Shown: piece by piece, positions 49,178 through 56,871 of the stretch
How positions within the stretch are numbered: position 1 is the first letter of the stretch
Layout: each line of letters starts with the position of its first letter
NCBI GenBank assembly: GCA_963827315.1
Contig: CAWHAL010000003.1
Span: 1 to 64,000, forward strand
Source of the DNA: CAVXEF01 sp963827315
GTDB lineage: Bacteria > Planctomycetota > Phycisphaerae > Sedimentisphaerales > Anaerobacaceae
DNA: 64,000 nucleotides
Direction: 5' to 3'
Notes under the pieces: model-generated
What the model was told of the DNA's origin: nothing
The model's database searches: none
What the model saw: only the letters and a program-made list of their open reading frames with translations
Translations under genes and position numbers: made by a program

Positions 49178-51589
49178 ATGGTAAGAAGTACCACAAAAAA
49201 AGTGGCGTTTATCTCTTCCTTCCCGCCACGGAGATGTGGCATAGCGACTTTCACCTCTGACCTAATCAACAGCTTAAAGAGCTGTGGCAAAGGGCGATTT
49301 GAGCCCTTGGTGGTTGCGATACGGCAGGATAATGACCTGAAATACGCTGCGCCGGTGCGGTTTGAGATTCGCCAGGATGTGAAAAATGACTATATCTGTG
49401 CCGCCGACTATGTAAATTTCAGCCATGTCGATGTAGTGTCGATCCAGCATGAGTTCGGTCTGTTCGGTGGTGAGGCGGGCTCTTACCTGAGCCTGTTGCT
49501 GAACAGATTAAATGCGCCGGTCATAACAACACTTCATACCATTCTTGAGGATCCCAGCCCTGCCCATTATAAGTTGATGATGGATGTCTGCAGCGCTTCT
49601 CATAAAGTCATCACGATGAATGAACAGGGAGTGACTATGCTGCGGGATATTTACGGCGTGTCTGAGAAAAAGATAGAGTTGATTCCGCACGGCGTACCGG
49701 ATTTATCTTTCGTTGACAGCAACTACTATAAGCACAAGTTCGGTATGGAGGGCCGAAAGACCATTTTAACGTTCGGGCTGCTAAGCCCAAACAAGGGCAT
49801 AGAGATTATGCTAAAGGCCATGCCGGCCATAGTGAAAGCAGAACCATCCGTTTTGTACATAGTGCTGGGTGTTACACACCCATCGGTGTTGAAGTACGAC
49901 GGTGAATCTTACCGGTTCAGCCTTCAGCAAATGGTGAAAGAACTGGGGCTGCAAAAACATGTTATTTTTCACAACCGGTTCGTAAGTGATGAAGAGCTGT
50001 GCAACTTTTTATGTGCGGCCGACCTTTATGTTACCCCATACCTGAACAGGGGACAGTTGACGAGCGGTACGTTGTCTTTTGCGGTGGGTGCGGGCAAAGC
50101 CGTTATCTCGACGTCTTACTGGGCTGCTGTGGAGCTACTGGCCAAGGGACGGGGCAGGCTTGTGGGATTCGGCGACTGCAAGCAACTGGCTGAAGAGGTG
50201 GTCCAGGTACTTCGCGATGATACGCTGTATTACTCTTTACGAAGAAAGGCCTACGACTACGGCAGGTCGAGGACGTGGCCGAAAATAGGCCCGATTTACT
50301 GGAAACTTTTTACCGCAAAGGGGACTTTGGTTCGCGTCGCTACTAAAGCCATACCATCTAAAACAGAAACCATAACCAGTGTTGAGGTGCCCGAACCATC
50401 GCTGGAGCACCTGCAAAAGTTGACCGATGCTACCGGATTGTATCAGCACGCGATATTTACCATTCCAGATCGTAAATGTGGTTACTGCACGGACGACAAT
50501 GCGAGGGCTGTGATTACGATGACGAGGTATTACGCGCAATACCCCGAGCCACAGGCACTGCGGCTTTTCGAGACGTATCTATCCTTTGTTCTTCACTCAC
50601 AGGACGTTGACGGTTCTGTCAGGAACTTTATGAATTTTGACAGGACTTGGGTAGAACATGAGCCTGAAAACGATGCTTTCGGCAGGGTGTTGTGGGCACT
50701 GGGGACGGTTATGGCGAAGCCGCCTTTGCCATCGCATTTGTCGGTGGCAAAAGAATGCTTCGACAGGTCTGTAGGGTTTGTCGAAAGGCAGTGCGCCAGG
50801 AGTATGGCGTATTCAATACTTGGTATGAGCGATTATCTTAAACAGTTTCCCGGCGTCAGTGATATAAAGCGACGTTTGACTGTTGTTGCTGATAAGTTGA
50901 TGGCGCTGTATGAAAAGAACAGCGACCCGGCGTGGCAGTGGTTTGAGAACAAATTGACCTACGATAATGCTGTTTTGCCGCATGCGATGTTTGTGGCGGG
51001 TCTGACTTTTGAGGACGAAAAATATCTCGACGTTGCAAAAAAGACCTGCGAATTTCTCCTCCAAAACACTTTTACGGGAGACCATTTCAGCTTCATCGGC
51101 AACAACGGATGGTTTAAACGAGGGCAGACAAAAGCGCCGTTCGACCAGCAGCCCATAGAGGCAGCAGGCACCGTTATGATGCTAAAAGCCGCTTATGACG
51201 CGACCGAAGACCTGAGATTTATTAAGCTGCAGAGAAAGGCCTTCGACTGGTTCTTGGGCGAAAATGATTTGCACATTCCACTTTATGATTTCAGGACCAA
51301 AGGCTGCTGTGATGGCTTAGGGCCGGGCGGCGTCAACATGAACCAGGGAGCTGAAAGTATTCTGAGCTTTCTGATGAGCTTGTTGGCGGTGATCGAGAAC
51401 TACGCTATACTCGATGAAGTTGGTCGCGCTGCCGAGGTATCACCGGAGAGTACATCTTTGTCGGGAGGAGGTGCGGCGCAACAATCAATGGATTCGACAG
51501 GCTCACCACAAGCAGAAGGGCTGGCGTCGATAAAAAGTGTATCCGCTGAAACCAAATCTAAAGAAAACCAAGTTGAAGAGCTTGCGTAA
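49178..51589 (+). CDS. GT4 glycosyltransferase fused to a helical (alpha/alpha)-barrel-like domain
   Basis: An 803-residue cytoplasmic protein. Residues 1-390 are a GT-B glycosyltransferase: the PPRRCGIATFTSDLINSL start, KIELIPHGVPD, ILTFGLLSPNKGIE and FVSDEELCNFLCAADLYVTP. Residues about 400-750 are helical with Trp/Glu-rich repeats (DNARAVITMTRYYAQYPEP, EHEPENDAFGRVLWALG, DNAVLPHAMFVAG, WFKRGQTKAPFDQQPIEAAG), resembling (alpha/alpha)6 glycoside hydrolase or phosphorylase barrels. The final 50 residues are low-complexity and include MDSTGSPQAEG, encoded by a repeat element. The sugar substrate is unknown. Confidence 0.82.
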   Translation: MVRSTTKKVAFISSFPPRRCGIATFTSDLINSLKSCGKGRFEPLVVAIRQDNDLKYAAPVRFEIRQDVKNDYICAADYVNFSHVDVVSIQHEFGLFGGEAGSYLSLLLNRLNAPVITTLHTILEDPSPAHYKLMMDVCSASHKVITMNEQGVTMLRDIYGVSEKKIELIPHGVPDLSFVDSNYYKHKFGMEGRKTILTFGLLSPNKGIEIMLKAMPAIVKAEPSVLYIVLGVTHPSVLKYDGESYRFSLQQMVKELGLQKHVIFHNRFVSDEELCNFLCAADLYVTPYLNRGQLTSGTLSFAVGAGKAVISTSYWAAVELLAKGRGRLVGFGDCKQLAEEVVQVLRDDTLYYSLRRKAYDYGRSRTWPKIGPIYWKLFTAKGTLVRVATKAIPSKTETITSVEVPEPSLEHLQKLTDATGLYQHAIFTIPDRKCGYCTDDNARAVITMTRYYAQYPEPQALRLFETYLSFVLHSQDVDGSVRNFMNFDRTWVEHEPENDAFGRVLWALGTVMAKPPLPSHLSVAKECFDRSVGFVERQCARSMAYSILGMSDYLKQFPGVSDIKRRLTVVADKLMALYEKNSDPAWQWFENKLTYDNAVLPHAMFVAGLTFEDEKYLDVAKKTCEFLLQNTFTGDHFSFIGNNGWFKRGQTKAPFDQQPIEAAGTVMMLKAAYDATEDLRFIKLQRKAFDWFLGENDLHIPLYDFRTKGCCDGLGPGGVNMNQGAESILSFLMSLLAVIENYAILDEVGRAAEVSPESTSLSGGGAAQQSMDSTGSPQAEGLASIKSVSAETKSKENQVEELA
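51486..51510 (+). repeat. 25-base repeat, copy 1, inside a gene end
   Basis: CAATGGATTCGACAGGCTCA and five further bases; near-identical copies at 51912-51936 and 56822-56846. Encodes MDSTGSP in the C-terminal tail of the glycosyltransferase. The TTCGACAGGCTCA core is related to the REP-like elements at 24176 and 38585. Confidence 0.8.
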
Positions 51590-51657
51590 GGCCAAAGGCC
51601 TTAGTTTCTGAAGGCGCCATAAAATAAAATCCCTCGCAATTGAATAGGTGGCTTATG

Positions 51658-51801
51658 CTATTTTCCTCCTCCCCCACCCAAGACTTCGGCGCCCTTCTGG
51701 CCTGTCCACTTAATATCGCCGCCTATACCCTGGACAGTTTGGCTTATTGACGAAAAGCTCAGGATAATTAAAATAACATACAAGATTATTTTCTTTACCA
51801 T
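51658..51801 (-). CDS. 47-residue secreted peptide
   Basis: Too short for ordinary gene finders. ATG at 51801 is preceded by an AAAGGAAG-type ribosome site. MVKKIILYVILIILSFSSIS is a clean signal peptide; the remaining about 25 residues (GIGGDIKWTGQKGAEVL, then five glycines and lysine) would be exported. No family recognised. The gene stands alone on the minus strand between the glycosyltransferase and xth. Confidence 0.6.
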   Translation of the reverse strand: MVKKIILYVILIILSFSSISQTVQGIGGDIKWTGQKGAEVLGGGGGK

Positions 51802-51911
51802 TTTCTTAAACTTCCTTTTATTGCTGATAAGTTCAGTTCAAAACAGTATTCGAAGATATTGTAGAAAACTATGGATGCCTATAATACTATACATCCTTTT
51901 GGCGACCTTAC

Positions 51912-51936
51912 CAATGGATTCGGCAGGCTCACCACA
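51912..51936 (+). repeat. 25-base repeat, copy 2, intergenic
   Basis: Same element as 51486-51510 with one change (CGGCAGG for CGACAGG), between the small peptide gene and xth. Confidence 0.8.
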
Positions 51937-52024
51937 TAATACGATTTATTGCATTTGGCAGGTCCATATAATACTATCGGACAAGTAATTAAGCTCACAA
52001 CAATTTATGACGGGGACAACTTAA

Positions 52025-52795
52025 ATGAAAATTGCCAGTTTCAACGTTAATTCATTACGCATCCGATTGCCACGGGTGATTGACTGGCTTGCAGAAAATA
52101 AGCCGGATGTTTTGTGCGTTCAGGAAACCAAGGTTCAGGATGTTGATTTTCCGACCGAAGCCTTTGGGAAGACGAGGTACAAGTATGTTTTCAAAGGTCA
52201 GAAGAGCTATAACGGCGTAGCTATTTTCAGTAAAACCGAAATCAAAAACGTAAGATTCGGCTTGGCCAGTGCGCCTAAAGACGAGGCTCGCCTGATTACG
52301 GCTGAAATTGCCGGCATTGTCGTCATCAATACTTATATCCCGCAGGGCTACTTGCCTGAATCTGAGAAGTTTCAATACAAGTTGAAATGGTTCGAACGAC
52401 TGTTAAAATTTTTCAAGAAGAATTTTGACCCCGCTGACCCAATCGTGTGGGTGGGTGACTTCAATGTAGCACCACAGCCAATCGATGTATATGACCCTAA
52501 AGGGTTGTTGGGGCACGTTTGCTTTTGTCCGGAAGTTACGCAGGCTCTGAATAAGGTTGTCCAATGGGGATTTGTCGATTTATTTAGACTGCACTGCAGC
52601 GAGGCTGGGCAGTATACGTTCTGGGATTACAGGATGCCAAATTCGTTTAAGCGCAATCTCGGTTGGCGATTGGACCATATAATGGCTACGAAACCACTGG
52701 CGGGAAAGTGCACGAATTGTTATATAGACAAAGAGCCGAGGGCAGCGGAAAAGCCGAGCGACCACACCCCCATTGTCGCGGAGTTCGACTGGTGA
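52025..52795 (+). CDS. xth: exodeoxyribonuclease III
   Basis: A 256-residue AP endonuclease/3' exonuclease of the ExoIII family for base-excision repair. Motifs: KIASFNVNSLRIRLPRVIDWL (start), VQETKVQD with the metal-binding glutamate, NTYIPQG, VGDFNVAP, LGWRLDHIMAT and the final SDHTPIVAEF. Length standard. Convergent with the HEAT gene, 2 bases apart. Confidence 0.95.
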   Translation: MKIASFNVNSLRIRLPRVIDWLAENKPDVLCVQETKVQDVDFPTEAFGKTRYKYVFKGQKSYNGVAIFSKTEIKNVRFGLASAPKDEARLITAEIAGIVVINTYIPQGYLPESEKFQYKLKWFERLLKFFKKNFDPADPIVWVGDFNVAPQPIDVYDPKGLLGHVCFCPEVTQALNKVVQWGFVDLFRLHCSEAGQYTFWDYRMPNSFKRNLGWRLDHIMATKPLAGKCTNCYIDKEPRAAEKPSDHTPIVAEFDW

Positions 52796-52797
52796 AA

Positions 52798-53463
52798 TCA
52801 GTTTCCTTCTAATTTCTTGATTGACTGGTCGGCTTCTTTGCGAACATCCTCACTTGGGTCTTCCACCCTTGCTTTTTCGAGGGCAGGGAGGGCTTTTGTG
52901 TTCTTTACTTTTCCGAACGACCGTGCAGCTTCTTTTCGCAGTTCGGGGTCAGGGTCCGAAAGCAAAACATTCTCAAGGGCGTATCTAACGTTATCGTCAA
53001 AAGAAAATCCAGCCAATTCGGCTATCGCTTCCCTGCGCTGCTCTTTGTCTGGCGTCTGGAGCTGTTTGAGAAGCTCGCTTTTTTTGTATTGCAGGTTCAT
53101 GTTCAATTGGAGCGTGCTTTCATCGAACCCCTGCGGCTGTACAACCACCGTTTGTTTTTCAATTACTGCCGGCGTTCTTTCAATTACCGTCGGCGGAGTA
53201 ACAACATAATAATCCGGCCCCCGGTCGTACCAGTATCCACCGCCGACAATAACGGTTTCCCTATACGGATAATAGTACCGCCAAGGCGGTCCGAAGTAAT
53301 AGGGATGATGATAAAACCCGTAACCGGGACGGAAGCCATGATGAAAACCCGGATGACCACCAAAACCAACGCCTATATATACATTGGGGCGTGCTAAAGC
53401 CGCATTCGACAATCCAATCAGCAAACTTACTGCTACTATTAACATATATTTTAACGTTTTCAT
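52798..53463 (-). CDS. exported protein with Gly/His/Tyr-rich segment and HEAT repeats
   Basis: A 221-residue protein. Signal peptide 1-24 (MKTLKYMLIVAVSLLIGLSN). Residues about 28-75 are unusually rich in Gly, His, Pro and Tyr (GFGGHPGFHHGFRPGYGF, YHHPYYFGPPWRYYYPY), like low-complexity surface proteins. Residues about 120-221 are HEAT/armadillo-like helices (DPDPELRKEAARSFGKVKN, DPSEDVRKEADQSIKKLE). Function unknown; the aromatic-rich part could mediate matrix or metal contact. Confidence 0.75.
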   Translation of the reverse strand: MKTLKYMLIVAVSLLIGLSNAALARPNVYIGVGFGGHPGFHHGFRPGYGFYHHPYYFGPPWRYYYPYRETVIVGGGYWYDRGPDYYVVTPPTVIERTPAVIEKQTVVVQPQGFDESTLQLNMNLQYKKSELLKQLQTPDKEQRREAIAELAGFSFDDNVRYALENVLLSDPDPELRKEAARSFGKVKNTKALPALEKARVEDPSEDVRKEADQSIKKLEGN

Positions 53464-53719
53464 CTTTATCCTTCCTTAACTTACGCTTATCCTAACTTTT
53501 CTACTGAAAAATCGGCCTTTATGTTCAGCCGTTTTTTCACAGATTTAGACGCTCTTGACCTCCCTTTTATTGCGAATAACGCTAAAAAAATTATACCATT
53601 CTGGCTATAAGACGGAATCCGACTGCAGGATGAAAATGTACTAATGATCAAGCTTACCTGCCGCCATGAAGCGTAGCGGAATGGCTCTCAGGTGAAGCAC
53701 CTTGTTATCGGGTTTGAAC

Positions 53720-54190
53720 TCATTTGTAGTTCTGTGTAAGGCATGACGCATCTTGAATTCGTGACGCAATATTGGCAAACTGAGTTTTCTTGAGGCCACG
53801 ACGGAATACCACATGATGTTGCTCTTGGCCATCGTGACCGATTCCAGTGATACGCAGAAATGGCACGGTCCAGATCGAGCCGCCGACTTGGCACGATTTG
53901 AAACGGCCAGAGAGGTCGTATTCCCAGCTTCCAGGGTTACTTAAAGCGGCAAGGTCAACCTCGCTTGCCAAACGTTTTACTCTACTTCCATCCGTAAGAG
54001 CTGCTACCAGCGGCCCAAGGAATAGTGCCGTTCCCCAAACACTGGCAGATCCGCTCTTCCCGGATGACAGAAACATAATTTGCTTAGTAGTCAACAACAG
54101 TTTTCCGATGTAGTGCTTGGATACGTTGTGGATGAGCTTCGGCCCTAGATTTGTCCTAGCCTCAACTTCAAACAGAATCTCTTCTTCCAT
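53720..54190 (-). CDS. unrecognised small protein, possibly GRAM/PH-like
   Basis: A 156-residue soluble protein without a signal peptide. The beta-strand pattern of YIGKLLLTTKQIMFLSSG, then a turn and VKRLASEVDLAALSNPG, recalls GRAM or bacterial PH domains, which sense lipids, but the match is weak. One short hydrophobic stretch (WGTALFLGPLVAALT) interrupts it. No operon partners. Confidence 0.55.
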   Translation of the reverse strand: MEEEILFEVEARTNLGPKLIHNVSKHYIGKLLLTTKQIMFLSSGKSGSASVWGTALFLGPLVAALTDGSRVKRLASEVDLAALSNPGSWEYDLSGRFKSCQVGGSIWTVPFLRITGIGHDGQEQHHVVFRRGLKKTQFANIASRIQDASCLTQNYK

Positions 54191-54348
54191 TGTGCCTTCC
54201 CGCTAACCCATGATTTATGGTTTTCAGATAAAAGCGATTTCTGGGCCTTATTCCACATAATACTCCAAACCAGAATGGCAATAAGTCAAATTATATCAAT
54301 ATCTTAGCGAACATCCTACCCTGTCCGCCGGGGCGGTTTTCAAGAAAC

Positions 54349-54419
54349 CTGGGGTACTAGGATTCGGACCTAGACTAACTGATCCAGAGTCAGTTGTGCT
54401 ACCATTACACTATACCCCA
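54349..54419 (-). tRNA. tRNA-Gln (anticodon CUG)
   Basis: A 71-base tRNA on the minus strand. Acceptor TGGGGTA pairs with TACCCCA plus discriminator G; anticodon arm ACTGA-CTCTGGA-TCAGT gives CTG; T-arm GGTCCGAATCC. The U1 start and G discriminator are usual for tRNA-Gln. CCA is not encoded. Confidence 0.95.
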
Positions 54420-54431
54420 AAAATCGCATTG

Positions 54432-54466
54432 TTGATGCTCGATACTGGATACTCGATTAGGAATCG
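54432..54466. repeat. heptamer array upstream of tRNA-Gln (TCGATAC type)
   Basis: Units TTGATGC, TCGATAC, TGGATAC, TCGATTA and GGAATCG in register, beginning 12 bases upstream (minus-strand sense) of the tRNA. The second tRNA in this window to have such an array beside it. Confidence 0.6.
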
Positions 54467-54585
54467 AACATTGGCAAATTTGAACTTACCTTACAAAAAA
54501 CAGGTCTATATTGCAAGAAAATAAGGGCTGCTTTAATCACCAAGAGCGAGCAGTTGGCTGGTCACCGATATGTGCAGACATATTT

Positions 54586-55680
54586 TTATTGGCTTTGCGG
54601 TTTCGCAGGTGTTTTCAGGTAAAAGCCTATGCAGGGCAGTTGCAATTTCTGGCCGCCTTTTATATTTACGAAGAATATGTCCTTGAACACCTTCTGGTTG
54701 GCCTGTGGCGGCGGAGGGGTAATTTTAAGTTCGAGCTTATAGCGATTACCTATTTTTTCCCGGTTCGGGACAGTCATAATATTGTTCTGTGAAGAGACCG
54801 AGTCGATATCGAAATCCTCATTATAGTTGCTGAGCACCCATATTTCCCTTGTCAGCGGTTTTGCGGGTTCGGCCTTTAAGATGATAATTTTCTCTGGCGA
54901 AATACTAAACTTCTGCAGAACGGTGAACGGTATGGTAATTCCGCCAGCGGGGGTATTGGTCAGGGTGATATCGACATGTCCGCTGGGGGTTTTGCTGAGT
55001 TTGGCCATATCGACCTTCGGCTGGAGGACGAAAGTTGTTTTTTTCTCCGGCTCATTATAATCGGCGGTTATGAGGTCATTTGTCGATATGAAGCTTTTTA
55101 TGGCAAACGGCTGGTTATCAAGACTTTTGATTGTGATTTGAGGACAAGCGGCGTTTTTGAGCGAAAGGTTCAGTATTCTGGGCTTATAATCCACTTTCAG
55201 GGAGACATTGGCCTTTACAGTGAGCTGGATTTTGGGATTGGTTTTGTCATTACTCGAGACATATAGGTGTTTCTCTATTGAGTCCGGGCGCTTACCTGCA
55301 TTATAACCGACTTTCAATGTACCACTTTCGCCCGGGGCGTATTCCTTTTTCTGGAGTGTATACGGGGTACAACCACAGGTTTTGCTCACCTCTGTTATTA
55401 TCAGTAAATCGTCTCCGGTGTTTGTGAAGTTAAAATCACAAGTGTTTTTTGAGTTTATACCAACATTACCGAAGTCATAGACCAACTTTTCAAAGGTGAT
55501 TTGTGGGCCCTTTCTGCCGGCAGATAAATCCTGAACTTTTGCGGGGGCGGCTGTCGGCGCAGTTGCCTGCGGTGTCGTTTGGGATTCTTCTGTGGCGACG
55601 GCGTTCTGCTGGCAGCCGGGCTGTAACAATAAAACATAACAAACCCCAAAAATCGTCGGGAACAAGTATTTGCGGCCCAT
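54586..55680 (-). CDS. DUF1573 lipoprotein
   Basis: A 364-residue lipoprotein: hydrophobic start and lipobox near QPGC (cysteine about 23), then a Thr/Ala/Pro linker. The DUF1573 domain (about 60-160) reads YDFGNVGINSKNTCDFNFTN and SKTCGCTPYTLQKKEYAPGE, an immunoglobulin-like fold common in Bacteroidetes and planctomycetes. A further beta-rich part follows to the end. Binding or structural role in the periplasm is likely; partner unknown. Confidence 0.85.
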   Translation of the reverse strand: MGRKYLFPTIFGVCYVLLLQPGCQQNAVATEESQTTPQATAPTAAPAKVQDLSAGRKGPQITFEKLVYDFGNVGINSKNTCDFNFTNTGDDLLIITEVSKTCGCTPYTLQKKEYAPGESGTLKVGYNAGKRPDSIEKHLYVSSNDKTNPKIQLTVKANVSLKVDYKPRILNLSLKNAACPQITIKSLDNQPFAIKSFISTNDLITADYNEPEKKTTFVLQPKVDMAKLSKTPSGHVDITLTNTPAGGITIPFTVLQKFSISPEKIIILKAEPAKPLTREIWVLSNYNEDFDIDSVSSQNNIMTVPNREKIGNRYKLELKITPPPPQANQKVFKDIFFVNIKGGQKLQLPCIGFYLKTPAKPQSQ

Positions 55681-55863
55681 ATTTCGCTCTCCAAGACCAA
55701 ACTGTGATTAAGTTTTTGGTTAATCGAAGGTTTTTAGTTTAACCGGAAGTGGTTTGCAAGACAAGGAATTTTTGGTTTTAAGATTACAATTGGTGGTCTC
55801 TTGCAAAAGCGGCGCTAAACCATTACTATAGTGTGACAAGAGCGATTTGGTAGGGAGTAAATT

Positions 55864-56871
55864 ATGGATAGACAGCACCCCGTGGTTTCGATAGTTGTGC
55901 CGGTGCTCAATGAGCAGGATAATATCGGCACACTTTATGAGCAAATTAAACAGAGCCTGGCTGACAAATATGACTATGAGATGATATTTGTCGACGACGG
56001 CAGCACAGACGACAGCTTCACGATATTATCCCGCCTGCAAAGCGATGACCGGCGAGTTCGGGTTATTCGCTTTCGCAAGAACTTTGGCCAAACGGCGGCT
56101 TTAAGCGCCGGTTTCGATTACGCGCAGGGTGAGACAGTCGTAGCCCTCGACGCCGACCTTCAAAACGACCCTGCAGACATACCCAAGATGATTGCCAAAC
56201 TCGACGAGGGATTCGATGTTGTAAGCGGCTGGAGAAAAAAAAGGCACGACAGCGTCATCACGAGATTATTGCCCTCTATGATTGCCAATTGGCTTATTGC
56301 CAGGATTACGGGAGTGAAACTGCACGACTTCGGCTGTACCCTTAAAGCTTATCGGCGGGAAATTATCGCGGAAACAAGACTCTACGGCGAAATGCATCGA
56401 TTCATTCCGGCACTTGCGAGTTGGAGTGGAGCGAGGATATGCGAGATGGTGGTCAACCACAGGCCGAGAACTGTCGGGACCGGCAAGTACGGCCTGGGAC
56501 GAACATTCAAGGTGATTCTCGACCTTATAACTGTAAAATTTCTGGGTTCATTTTCCACCAAACCAATCTATATTTTTGGGGGTCTGGGTGTTTTGTGTGG
56601 AGGCGTCGCAGTTGTTTGCGGCGGGGTTGTGCTCTATCAAAAATTTATCTCCGTGCAACAGTTGGCTATGAACAGAAATCCGCTGCTGGTGCTTACGGCC
56701 ATGCTCGTAACGGCTGCGATTCAGTTTATTTTGATGGGTCTGCTCGCTGAACTTTTAGTCCGGACGTATCACGAATCGCAGAACCGCCCAACTTATGTTA
56801 TCAAGGAGGTTCTGGGATTTCCAATGGATTCGACAGGCTCACCATATAAGGTAGGCGGAGACCGACGATGA
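55864..56871 (+). CDS. polyprenyl-phosphate glycosyltransferase, GT2 (GtrB/ArnC-like)
   Basis: A 335-residue membrane-attached GT2: VSIVVPVLNEQDNIGTLYEQ, FVDDGSTDDS, ALDADLQNDPADIPKM and the DFGCTLKAYRRE motif. Two C-terminal helices (PIYIFGGLGVLCGGVAVVCG and LVLTAMLVTAAIQFILMGLL) are as in GtrB. It moves a sugar from a nucleotide donor to undecaprenyl phosphate for the membrane transferase encoded next. The tail MDSTGSPYKVGG comes from a repeat element. Overlaps the next gene by 4 bases; first of the glycan operon. Confidence 0.88.
   Translation: MDRQHPVVSIVVPVLNEQDNIGTLYEQIKQSLADKYDYEMIFVDDGSTDDSFTILSRLQSDDRRVRVIRFRKNFGQTAALSAGFDYAQGETVVALDADLQNDPADIPKMIAKLDEGFDVVSGWRKKRHDSVITRLLPSMIANWLIARITGVKLHDFGCTLKAYRREIIAETRLYGEMHRFIPALASWSGARICEMVVNHRPRTVGTGKYGLGRTFKVILDLITVKFLGSFSTKPIYIFGGLGVLCGGVAVVCGGVVLYQKFISVQQLAMNRNPLLVLTAMLVTAAIQFILMGLLAELLVRTYHESQNRPTYVIKEVLGFPMDSTGSPYKVGGDRR
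56822..56846 (+). repeat. 25-base repeat, copy 3, inside a gene end
   Basis: Third copy of the 51486-51510 element, at the 3' end of the GT2 gene, where it encodes MDSTGSP. Confidence 0.8.
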
